A stretch of DNA of 57,070 nt from an uncultured Anaerolineaceae bacterium (GTDB lineage: Bacteria > Chloroflexota > Anaerolineae > Anaerolineales > Anaerolineaceae), in NCBI GenBank assembly GCA_927443345.1, contig CAKMKJ010000022.1, forward strand, positions 1 through 57,070. The letters run 5' to 3'. The translations under genes were made by a program, and so were the position numbers. The notes beneath the pieces are model-generated. The model was not told where the DNA came from and did no database searches. It worked only from the letters and a program-made list of their open reading frames with translations. Shown here one piece after another: positions 49,188 through 57,070 of this stretch (its first letter is position 1; every line of letters begins with the position of its first letter).

Positions 49188-50906
49188 ATGCTTGACGAAT
49201 TGCGCATCGAAAATTTTGCCATCATCAATAAGCTTGAAATTCGTTTTAAGAGCGGTCTGGTCATTGTTACCGGCGAGACCGGTGCAGGCAAATCCATTAT
49301 TTTGGATGCCATTATGGCGCTGGTGGGCGGACGTGTGGATGCCAACATGGTGCGCAGCGGTGCGGAGCGCGCTTCCCTTGAAGCAATCTTCAGTATCCCC
49401 ACTCAAACCCGAAGTGAAATTATTGAAATTCTCAAACGCGAAGACCTGGATGAAGGTGAACCCTTTGTCACACTGGGGCGCGAAATCCGCGGTGAGGGGC
49501 GGTCTGTGGCGCGCGTCAATGGACGCAGTGTCAACGTCAGCCTGCTCAAGGAATTAGGGCATTATCTGGTCGATATTCACGGTCAGTCTGAGCATTTATC
49601 GCTGCTGGACGAGCGTTCACACCTGGGCTTGCTGGATCGTTACGCGGTCACTCAGGCTGAATTGGCAGAGTATCAAGCTTCCTACAAAAAACTTACAGGC
49701 ATCCGCAGAGAGTTAAAGTCTTTGCGCGACCTTGAAAATGAATCCGCGCGCCGCATGGAACTGCTCTCCTTTCAGGTGAATGAAATCGAAGCAGCCCAAC
49801 TCAAAGGAGGCGAAGAAGAAGAGCTGGATCAAGAGCGCAGCCGTCTGGCTAATGCAGAAAGCCTCTCCTCTTCTGCCCAACAAGCCCTGGCGCTGCTGGA
49901 TGAAGGCTTGCCAGACACCTCCTCTGCTGTTGATCTGATCGGGCGGGCTTCACAGTTGCTGGCATCCCTTGCGCGCATTGATGCCAGTCAGCAAGACCTC
50001 GCTGCCCAGGTGGAAGCGGTCAACGCACAGCTTGCCGAAGTGAACCTTGATTTACGCAGCTACCTCGACGAGATTGAATTCAATCCACGCCGACTGGAGC
50101 AGGTTGAAAACCGGCTGGAATTGATCCATCAAATGAAACGAAAATACGGCGGTAGTGTCGAAGCCGCCATTGAGTATGGAAAGACCACTCGTATGCAGCT
50201 CGAAAATATTGCCAATGCCGGTGAACGCATTGCTGAACTTGAAGCAGACGAAGTCGCAGCATTGCAAGAAGCTAAAAATTACGCTCAACAACTCACTGAA
50301 AAACGAAAAACCGCTGCACAACTATTAGGTTCTGCTGTAGAGCGTGAATTAGCCGATTTGAGCATGCCCGGCGCACGCTTTTCGGTCTCTTTTGATCAGA
50401 GGGCTCAAACCACGGCTGAGAATGATCAATTTACCGAGAACGGTATTGACCAGGTTGAATTCTTGATTGCGCCCAACCCGGGTGAGGGATTGAAGCCGTT
50501 GGTGAAGATCGCTTCAGGTGGTGAAACGTCGCGCTTAATGCTCGCCTTAAAGAACGTGCTGGCCGGTGTGGATTTTGTGCCCACCCTTGTGTTTGACGAG
50601 ATTGACCAGGGCATCGGCGGCCGGGTGGGATTTATCGTTGGTGAAAAACTCTGGCACCTCGGCGTCAACCATCAGGTGATGTGTGTGACCCACCTTTCGC
50701 AACTGGCTGCTTTTGGCGAGCAGCACTTCAGAGTGCGCAAACTGATTGTAGATGACCGCACCCTCACTGAAGTGGAAGAGTTGGATGATACCGCCAGGAT
50801 CGTTGAACTGGCACAGATGACGGGCAGTATGAGCGAATCCAATTTAACCGCTGCACAAGAGATGCTTTCCAAGGCTCACGAAAGACAAAAACAACTGGAA
50901 GGTTAA
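49188..50906 (+). CDS. recN: DNA repair protein RecN
   Basis: A 572-residue SMC-like ATPase, full length. Start MLDELRIENFAIINKLEIRF at 49188; Walker A GETGAGKS at residues 28-35; a long coiled-coil middle (about 150-370); then VKIASGGETSRLMLALKNVL (signature motif) and LVFDEIDQGIGGRVG (Walker B, D-loop), followed by VTHLSQLAAFGEQHF. RecN tethers DNA ends during double-strand break repair. The gene is third in the operon with nadK and the zinc-finger protein. The BTAD regulator follows five bases after its stop, so it may be cotranscribed. Confidence 0.96.
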   Translation: MLDELRIENFAIINKLEIRFKSGLVIVTGETGAGKSIILDAIMALVGGRVDANMVRSGAERASLEAIFSIPTQTRSEIIEILKREDLDEGEPFVTLGREIRGEGRSVARVNGRSVNVSLLKELGHYLVDIHGQSEHLSLLDERSHLGLLDRYAVTQAELAEYQASYKKLTGIRRELKSLRDLENESARRMELLSFQVNEIEAAQLKGGEEEELDQERSRLANAESLSSSAQQALALLDEGLPDTSSAVDLIGRASQLLASLARIDASQQDLAAQVEAVNAQLAEVNLDLRSYLDEIEFNPRRLEQVENRLELIHQMKRKYGGSVEAAIEYGKTTRMQLENIANAGERIAELEADEVAALQEAKNYAQQLTEKRKTAAQLLGSAVERELADLSMPGARFSVSFDQRAQTTAENDQFTENGIDQVEFLIAPNPGEGLKPLVKIASGGETSRLMLALKNVLAGVDFVPTLVFDEIDQGIGGRVGFIVGEKLWHLGVNHQVMCVTHLSQLAAFGEQHFRVRKLIVDDRTLTEVEELDDTARIVELAQMTGSMSESNLTAAQEMLSKAHERQKQLEG

Positions 50907-50911
50907 ATTCC

Positions 50912-53900
50912 ATGACCCCAGCGGGGCAGACGGAAACACCTCAATTACAAATATTTCTGCTCGGTCCGCCATTGGTGACTCGGGCGGGTCAAATTGTGCG
51001 CATAAACCGGCGGGAACAACGCGCCGGTCTTTATTTTTTGGCCGGACACACCGATCCAGTCAGTCGTGCTGAAATTTGCAACACTTTTTGGCCTGACGAC
51101 CCTGAAGAAGTGGCAAGGAAGAAACTAAGAGAGGGATTAAGCAGGTTACGCTCCGCTTTGAAGGACTCCCATATTTTCATCACCGATAATGATTTCATTT
51201 CTTTGAATTTATCACGGGTATATGTAGATGCACATGAATATAACAAGATCGTTTTACCGCTATTACATAGTTCTCAATTATCAGGGAATGGCATCCTTCC
51301 TGAATGGGTTTACGGTCAATTACAAAAAGCCATGGAATTGTGTCGGGGGCATCAATTTTTACAGAATGTCGCCTTACATAACTCATCAGGCTTTGACTCC
51401 TGGATGTCACTTACCGATCAATCTTTTTCCTTCTCGCGAGAAAAAATCCTTGAGCGATTGGCAGAGCATTGTATCGCCTTGGGGAACATTGATGAAGCCA
51501 TTCTCTGGTTGGGGCGAATTACGAATTTTGATCAGCTAAATACCGATATTAACTATTTAATGATAAATTGCTTGCGAGAACGAAGACGTTTTAAAGAGGC
51601 TCAAGAATATTTAACTTTCTTGGATCAGTTCTACAAAGCCAATCAACCGGGGGGGTTGCCTGAAATATTAAAAGAAATGAACAAACGGGTGCAACGAGAA
51701 GTACTTGAGGTCGCTATTATCCATCCAGAAAAATGGCTGGGTGAAAAGACAGAAAATATTCCATTTGTGGGACGCAACGACTTGCTCGTCAGGTTGAACA
51801 ATGCATATCACCGCAGAGGATTGGTTCATATATCCGGTGTATCAGGTTCCGGAAAAACCCGTTTGGTGCGCGAATTCTATACCAGGTTGCAATACAACCC
51901 GAGGTTTTTGTTTTGCTCAGGAAAACCCATGATCAGCAGCACCCCTTATGCGCCTATTGTCGAAGGCTTAAACGCGATGGTTACAGAAAAGGAGTGGTTA
52001 TCACTTCCTGACGAAATTAAAACCAACCTGCACAGCCTTTACCCTGCCATAAAGTTCAGCGAAAAACGCCTTTCTCCAATCATAATTGAAAAACTTCCTG
52101 ATAATCCCCTCATACGGATTCATAATGCCCTGTATTCCTTATTAAAAATATTGGCTGAAAAGAAAACCCTGGTCATGGTGCTGGATATAGCTGAATGGTG
52201 CGATGAAGCTACGCTGCAATTTCTTGCCTATCTGAATGATCGTCAATTTTTTAAGAATTTTGGATTGTTGATTGTCATCTCAAGAACTGAAGGACGCAAT
52301 CCCGCGCTTGAGGCTTATCTTGATCAAAGCGTGCTTACATCCAATCTTGAACGGATGGTTTTGGACCCATTTACCCTGGAAGAAACGTCACAATTGATCT
52401 CGATGATGTTGGGCAAAGCGGCAAGTGCAGATTTGTTGAAAAAGATCCAATCTCAAACGGGAGGAAACCCGTATTTATTGATTGAAACCCTTAAATCGCT
52501 TGATCTTTACACAATTGATTTTTCAAACTATTCCGAGATGGATCATTTTCCAATTCCAGCTACAATTCGGGCGATTGTAAAAGAAAAAATCAGGGTTTTG
52601 GCTGATTCCACCCGGGAGGTTTTGTTGTCGGCGGCTGTCTTGGGCCAGCATTTTCAACCACAATTGCTTGAAAAAATGGTGAAGATTGATTTTAATACAT
52701 TGTTATCCGCACTTGAAGAATTGCAACAGGCCGGCATTTTAACCAATACCAGTGGATCGCAAAAATCCTCGTTCTACGAATTTCCACACGACCAATTTCG
52801 ACAAGTCATTGTTGAAGATTTATCACCGGTGCGTAAACGCGGACTCCATCTCGCGGCGGTGCAGGCGATGCTTGAAGTTAAAGGAGAGGCAGCAGATTTG
52901 GCCTCCACTTATGCCTGGCATTATGAACAGGCAGGAGAATACGCCAAAGCCTTCTCGGCATGGTGTGATGCTGGCAGATATTCACGCACTTGTTTCTCAA
53001 AAGTGGATGCCTACGCTGCATACCAACATGCTTTGAATTTGCTCCGTGACCTGCCGGCAGACATTTCACCTGTCTTGCTCCGGCAATTATTATTGGAGTG
53101 GGGTGACTATGCTTATGATCAATACGATGACATCACCTGTGAAAAAATATTCAAGACGGGGTTGGAACGCGGTGAAGCAATTCAAGACCCTCTTTTAATT
53201 GGCATTTCCATCAGCGGCTTGGGCCGTGTAGCTGAAATGCGGTATGAAGTGGATGAAGGCATCGAACTTCATAATCGTGCGTTATTTTTTCTATCTAAAA
53301 CAGACGGCACCGCTGAGAAACTTGAAACCCATGCCCGATTAGGAATCTTGTATGAATTGAAAGATGAATACATACAGGCAAAAGCGACTTTCTTAACCGG
53401 TTTAGATATAGATAACAACGTTGACGATCCTCGTGTTTTAGAAGCATCGGTAAATCTTAAGTCGCAACTCTCCTTGCTAAACAGCATGATGGGCTGCCCG
53501 GCGCAAGCTGAGGTGGATGCCAGCCAGGCTGCCAATGAAAGCAGATTGATCCCTCGTCTTTCGGGAAGAGTTCACGCAAACACATCATTGGCGATCGCCC
53601 AGTATTATTGCGGCCATTACCAAAAATCGCTGCAAACGGCGTTCTCTGTATACAATCTGGCAGAAAAATTAAACCTAAATTGGTGGGTTTCTTTGTTAGA
53701 TATCACCGTTGCCAAGAATTATTTGGTCATGGGTCAGCTCGACGAGAGCTGGCATCACCTCCACCACGCCATTGAGCAAAAAGATCCCGTCTTATTGCAC
53801 AAGATCATATTAGAGCATTACGTCATCAAAGGGGATATTCTTCGCCTCTTGGGTGATTTTACGGCAGCAGAAGAACAATACCGCCTGGGCGCACAAGCGC

Positions 53901-54439
53901 CGCTTACAGAACTTCAATCGCTTGAAAATTATTTTGGTTTAGGGCTCACACTTTGTCAGCGTAATCAGCTTGTTGAGGGAGCGAGAATCATACAAGAGGC
54001 AGTTGATAAATCAGAAATTCTGGGTTTGGAATCTGTATCTTTGATTGGAAAGGTCTTCTTGCCTGCACTTAAAAACCCCAATATTGATGAAAATAGCTTT
54101 GTAAATGAAATCGCCCCTATTGTTCAGGAACTTAAATTGCGCGGATTTGGTTCTGCCAATTTGACAGCCGGGCTTATGACAGCCGGGATAGCACTGCGCA
54201 GAGGGGCAACAGACAAAGCAAGAAGCGGTTTTGTTGAGGTCGTTGAAAACAGCATAAAAGCCAACCATCGCTGGTACGAGTTATGGGCTGTATCTGCTTT
54301 GGCAAGTCTAGAGATAAATGGCAAGTTAGAAGGTCAGCAGTACCAGGAGCACAAAAAGCTAATTCTTGGTGAAATGGCATCTCACGTCGTTAAAGCGCCG
54401 CTTTCTGGCTTGTTTAAAAAACTTTCGAAAACCATCTGA
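50912..54439 (+). CDS. SARP-type BTAD / AAA ATPase / TPR transcriptional regulator
   Basis: A 1175-residue signal-transduction ATPase. The N-terminus LQIFLLGPPLVTRAGQIVRI, with the helix RAEICNTFWPDDPEEVARKK LREGLSRLRSAL split over about 55-90, resembles a SARP/OmpR-type DNA-binding domain. The bacterial transcriptional activation domain (BTAD) follows to about residue 260 (YVDAHEYNKIV to FLDQFYKANQPGGLP). AAA_16 begins at FVGRNDLLVRL, with Walker A GVSGSGKT near 309-316. The C-terminal 500 residues are TPR-like helices (EQAGEYAKAFSAWCDAGRYS, YYCGHYQKSLQTAFSVYNLA). It resembles the LAL/SARP group, which switches between inactive and active forms with nucleotide. GGAAGG precedes the ATG at 50912. 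The target genes are not known. Confidence 0.9.
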   Translation: MTPAGQTETPQLQIFLLGPPLVTRAGQIVRINRREQRAGLYFLAGHTDPVSRAEICNTFWPDDPEEVARKKLREGLSRLRSALKDSHIFITDNDFISLNLSRVYVDAHEYNKIVLPLLHSSQLSGNGILPEWVYGQLQKAMELCRGHQFLQNVALHNSSGFDSWMSLTDQSFSFSREKILERLAEHCIALGNIDEAILWLGRITNFDQLNTDINYLMINCLRERRRFKEAQEYLTFLDQFYKANQPGGLPEILKEMNKRVQREVLEVAIIHPEKWLGEKTENIPFVGRNDLLVRLNNAYHRRGLVHISGVSGSGKTRLVREFYTRLQYNPRFLFCSGKPMISSTPYAPIVEGLNAMVTEKEWLSLPDEIKTNLHSLYPAIKFSEKRLSPIIIEKLPDNPLIRIHNALYSLLKILAEKKTLVMVLDIAEWCDEATLQFLAYLNDRQFFKNFGLLIVISRTEGRNPALEAYLDQSVLTSNLERMVLDPFTLEETSQLISMMLGKAASADLLKKIQSQTGGNPYLLIETLKSLDLYTIDFSNYSEMDHFPIPATIRAIVKEKIRVLADSTREVLLSAAVLGQHFQPQLLEKMVKIDFNTLLSALEELQQAGILTNTSGSQKSSFYEFPHDQFRQVIVEDLSPVRKRGLHLAAVQAMLEVKGEAADLASTYAWHYEQAGEYAKAFSAWCDAGRYSRTCFSKVDAYAAYQHALNLLRDLPADISPVLLRQLLLEWGDYAYDQYDDITCEKIFKTGLERGEAIQDPLLIGISISGLGRVAEMRYEVDEGIELHNRALFFLSKTDGTAEKLETHARLGILYELKDEYIQAKATFLTGLDIDNNVDDPRVLEASVNLKSQLSLLNSMMGCPAQAEVDASQAANESRLIPRLSGRVHANTSLAIAQYYCGHYQKSLQTAFSVYNLAEKLNLNWWVSLLDITVAKNYLVMGQLDESWHHLHHAIEQKDPVLLHKIILEHYVIKGDILRLLGDFTAAEEQYRLGAQAPLTELQSLENYFGLGLTLCQRNQLVEGARIIQEAVDKSEILGLESVSLIGKVFLPALKNPNIDENSFVNEIAPIVQELKLRGFGSANLTAGLMTAGIALRRGATDKARSGFVEVVENSIKANHRWYELWAVSALASLEINGKLEGQQYQEHKKLILGEMASHVVKAPLSGLFKKLSKTI

Positions 54440-54525
54440 TTATGTCAATGTTTTGTCAACGGATAAGTTGTATAAACGACGTAATAACGTTGCAGCCTCT
54501 TGCGCAAGATTTAGGGAGCTTGCGC

Positions 54526-54576
54526 AAAGAAGGTTGAGAGAGAACAGGGCGTGGACTCTTTCGACCTTCTTTTTTT
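54526..54576 (+). terminator. Rho-independent terminator after BTAD regulator
   Basis: AAAGAAGGTTGAGAGAG pairs with CTCTTTCGACCTTCTTT (two wobbles) over a 13-base loop, and TTTTTTT follows. It lies 86 bases past the BTAD stop; the region between shows no gene. Confidence 0.9.
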
Positions 54577-54593
54577 AATCACCTTTCAAAAGA

Positions 54594-54627
54594 ACCCCGG
54601 GAATCTGAACTTTTTGATTCTCGGGGT
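54594..54627 (-). terminator. Hairpin downstream of mutS2
   Basis: On the plus strand ACCCCG-G-GAATC pairs with GATTC-T-CGGGGT around a ten-base loop. On the minus strand it follows mutS2 by 62 bases and is followed by CTTTTG, a weak T run. Confidence 0.55.
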
Positions 54628-54688
54628 CTGGGGGTAAACTAATTTGACGCCAACTATTACTTTAAATTTAGGTGCAAAATTTTATAGA

Positions 54689-57070
54689 TCATTCCAGATG
54701 CACAATGGTAACGCCTTCTCCGCCTTCTTTATCTCCGCCTTCTTCAAAATTTTTGACTTCGCTGTTCAGTTTGAGCGCTTCACGGATCACCTGACGCAAG
54801 CGGCCGGTGCCCTTGCCGTGGATGATGCGCACGAATGGCAGACCCGCCATGCTCGCGTTTGAGATATAGCGGTCCAGTGCATCCAGGGCATCTTCGGCAC
54901 GCTGACCGCGCAGGTCAATTTCCATGCCTGGCGAGGGTCTGAATGGGCTGGCTGCCGGGGCCGAAGTTGATTCCACTTTACCCCTGTTCTTCCTGGGTGA
55001 AGCAACTTCCACTTTCACTTCTTCTGCATTCGGAGCCATCAAGTCGTTCATTTTGGCGCGCACTCTCAGGCTGCCGATCTGCACTTCCATGTCGTGTTCG
55101 CCAATGGAGGTGATCACGCCTTCCATATTTAAAGAGCGCAGTTTCACACGTGCACCAGGTTTGGGGATGAATTCGGTGCGGCTTTGCTTGGGTGAATTCT
55201 GGCGTACCACCGGTTTGGCGGCTTTCTCTTCTGCCACGCTAATTTTCTCTTCAAGCGTTTTTAAGGCTTCAATTGGCTGTCGGGCGCGCTGCAGTTCCCG
55301 GCGCACCTCATCCATCTCTTGCCGCAGGCCGGCCAGTTCGTTTTCGGCCTCGCTACGCGCTTTTTCAAGTTCTTTGTGACGCTCATCTTCTATTTCTTCC
55401 AACCGATGGGCCAGTTCCTCTTTCTGATTGAGGATGAGTGACCGTTCTCTATCCGCAGCGGACCGCGCCTTGCGCGCCACCTCGCGCTGATAGTGAATTT
55501 CTTTGAGCAGGTCTTCAGACTTCAACTCGTTTGGGTCGATCATGGTCTTGGCGGAATCCAGAATCTCATCCGGCAGGTTCAGACGTTTGGCAATCGACAG
55601 CGCGTTGGATCTGCCCGGAATGCCCAGCGTCAGGCGGTAGGTCGGACGCAGCGTCTTGAGGTTGAACTCCATGCTGGCGTTGGTCACCCCCGGGGTGGCG
55701 TGTGCCAGAGCCTTCAACTCGGGATAGTGTGTGGCGATCAAACAGGGGATGCGCCGCTCCACCAAATAGAGCATAATCGCACGCGCTAACGCCGAACCTT
55801 CCTGCGGATCGGTGCCGGCACCCAGTTCATCCAGCAGCACAAGCGTTTTGGTGCGTGCATGCGTGAGGATGCGTACAATGTTGGTAATGTGCCCCGAAAA
55901 AGTGGAAAGCGACTGTTCAATGGATTGTTCGTCACCGATGTCGGCGAAAATATCATCAAAGAAACTGAGCTCGGAGCCTGATTGCGCCGGGATGTGCAAT
56001 CCGCATTGTGCCATCAAAATCATCAAGCCGACTGTCTTCAGCGTCACTGTCTTGCCGCCGGTGTTCGGACCGGTGATGATCACCGCGAAGGTTTGCGCGT
56101 CGAGATCCACGTCAATAGGCACGACCGTGGCCGGTTCGAGCAGCGGATGGCGCGCATGGAACAACTTAATGCAGGTGCCGGGGTGATGTTCGTGAGCCGG
56201 CGGGCTGACTACTTTGAGCAGCGGCTCAGAGGCTTTCAGTTCATCGCCAAATTTGGCGCACATCAGGGTGAAGTCCAGCAAAGCCAGTGCATCCACGATA
56301 CCGCAGATGGCTGAGGCTTCTGCTCCCACCTTGTTAGAAAGATCGGTCAGAATTTTTCTGATTTCATCCCGTTCTTGCAATTGCATCTCGTGCCAGCGGT
56401 TGTTGAGCTCCACCACGGCAATCGGTTCCACAAACAGAGTCGCCCCTGATGAAGACTGGTCATGCACAATGGATTTCATCTTACTGCGATATTCTGCGCG
56501 CAGCGGAATCACGTAGCGTCCGTTGCGTTGAGTGATGATGGCTTCTTGCAGCATGGAGGTGTTTTGAGAATCCGAGATCATGCGTTCAAGCTTGCTAATC
56601 AGGCGGGCATGCGAGATTTTAATCTCCGAGCGGATTGACCCGAGCTTCTGTGAAGCGCTATCCAACACCTCACCGCGGTCAGAGATGCAGCGCGAGATGG
56701 ATTCAATCACGCCGGGTGGGGGTGGCAGCAATCTGACGATCTCTGCCAGATGTGGAAAGTCCTTCGCCTGCTTTTCAAATGAGCGGTGCAGGCTGCGTGC
56801 AGAGATTAAAGTGCCCGAGACCGACAACAGGTCTGACTCAGTCAACACGCCCCCGCGCCTCGCCATCTCCGCCAGCGGACGGATGTCGTGCGCACCGCCC
56901 ACACCCATATCCAGTTTGATACTGAGCAGACGGCGGGCTTCGGTGGTCTTGGCCTGGCGTTCAAGGGCTTCTGCCAGCGTGGCGGCAGGTCTGAGCGCGT
57001 GCGCAAGTTCAGCAGACGCGCTGAAGGCAGCGAACCCGGCCAGCTTCTCGATCACCTTGTGAAATTCAAG
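54689..57070 (-). CDS. mutS2: Endonuclease MutS2, 5' end outside the window
   Basis: The frame stays open through the right edge: the five codons before the GTG at 57055 read LEFHK, which continue the family's N-terminal LEFxKIxExL pattern, so the true start is to the right. Visible domains: MutS core and lever helices, Walker A GPNTGGKTVTLK, Walker B/D-loop LVLLDELGAGTDPQEGSALA, ATHYPELKALAHATPG; then a coiled coil (about 500-600), a KOW-like GARVKLRSLNMEGVI segment, and a C-terminal Smr endonuclease domain (MEIDLRGQRAEDALDALDRY, RIIHGKGTGRLR). It suppresses recombination or, in recent work on Bacillus, rescues collided ribosomes. It is the last gene of the window and converges on the BTAD regulator. 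Confidence 0.96.
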   Translation of the reverse strand, partial: LEFHKVIEKLAGFAAFSASAELAHALRPAATLAEALERQAKTTEARRLLSIKLDMGVGGAHDIRPLAEMARRGGVLTESDLLSVSGTLISARSLHRSFEKQAKDFPHLAEIVRLLPPPPGVIESISRCISDRGEVLDSASQKLGSIRSEIKISHARLISKLERMISDSQNTSMLQEAIITQRNGRYVIPLRAEYRSKMKSIVHDQSSSGATLFVEPIAVVELNNRWHEMQLQERDEIRKILTDLSNKVGAEASAICGIVDALALLDFTLMCAKFGDELKASEPLLKVVSPPAHEHHPGTCIKLFHARHPLLEPATVVPIDVDLDAQTFAVIITGPNTGGKTVTLKTVGLMILMAQCGLHIPAQSGSELSFFDDIFADIGDEQSIEQSLSTFSGHITNIVRILTHARTKTLVLLDELGAGTDPQEGSALARAIMLYLVERRIPCLIATHYPELKALAHATPGVTNASMEFNLKTLRPTYRLTLGIPGRSNALSIAKRLNLPDEILDSAKTMIDPNELKSEDLLKEIHYQREVARKARSAADRERSLILNQKEELAHRLEEIEDERHKELEKARSEAENELAGLRQEMDEVRRELQRARQPIEALKTLEEKISVAEEKAAKPVVRQNSPKQSRTEFIPKPGARVKLRSLNMEGVITSIGEHDMEVQIGSLRVRAKMNDLMAPNAEEVKVEVASPRKNRGKVESTSAPAASPFRPSPGMEIDLRGQRAEDALDALDRYISNASMAGLPFVRIIHGKGTGRLRQVIREALKLNSEVKNFEEGGDKEGGEGVTIVHLE

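Noticed and set aside
54496-54526. TTGCGCAAG-type inverted motifs near the end of the BTAD gene as a recombination site
   Set aside because: The two TTGCGCAA copies are short, have no integrase or tRNA nearby, and sit within a terminator region.

Overview
The window looks like chromosomal DNA of a Chloroflexota bacterium, most likely Anaerolineae. This is inferred from gene content and not from any search. Pointers are an FMN-riboswitch-controlled RibXY-type riboflavin ABC importer (described from Chloroflexus), SpoVS in a housekeeping setting, a translin-family protein, a large BTAD/AAA/TPR regulator, and many cytosolic peptidases and GAF kinases. There are no phage genes, insertion sequences or CRISPR arrays. 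Most genes are housekeeping or accessory metabolism in short operons.

Layout. 1-7.6 kb: an MFS transporter cut by the window edge, two divergent short-chain dehydrogenases with a TetR regulator and repeated operator-like sites between them, a YgiD-type dioxygenase, an RlmI-like methyltransferase and two tandem GYF-domain membrane proteins. 7.6-11.7 kb: rubrerythrin, then a GntR/YtrA regulator - slipin - PLDc_N - ABC ATPase - ABC permease operon. 11.75-11.82 kb: two perfect parS sites. 11.9-20.6 kb: YhfC-like protein, an orphan PEP/pyruvate-binding protein, dnaN, GNAT, tRNA-Leu(CAA), ychF, OYE-family reductase, surE and a tRNA-Arg with anticodon GCG. 20.8-25.4 kb: azlCD, a 56-residue ferredoxin, deoxynucleoside kinase 1, SpoVS, a gene-free region dense in DnaA boxes (probable oriC, about 23.34-23.79 kb), a nucleotidyltransferase and deoxynucleoside kinase 2. 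25.5-33.3 kb, all on the minus strand: DinB/ArsR pair, pepF, inositol phosphatase, HD hydrolase, hutI, MFS and an Rrf2 regulator. 33.4-40.5 kb, plus strand: thioesterase, M42 peptidase, clpC, then FMN riboswitch and ribX-ribY-ATPase. 40.5-43.2 kb, minus strand: holB and a GAF histidine kinase. 43.4-54.4 kb: molybdopterin oxidoreductase, LysM protein (minus strand), ssb-DUF3467-translin-membrane protein-broken GNAT, a His-cluster miniprotein, nadK-zinc-ribbon membrane protein-recN and a BTAD regulator. The right edge holds mutS2, cut at its 5' end.

How parts fit together. The DnaA-box cluster, the two parS sites about 12 kb away and dnaN about 7 kb away mark this as the replication-origin region; dnaA, dnaK-type markers and parAB are not in the window. 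Genome-maintenance genes are scattered through it (dnaN, holB, ssb, recN, mutS2, two deoxynucleoside kinases). Two families of intergenic palindromes recur between unrelated genes and are not explained by the genes beside them.
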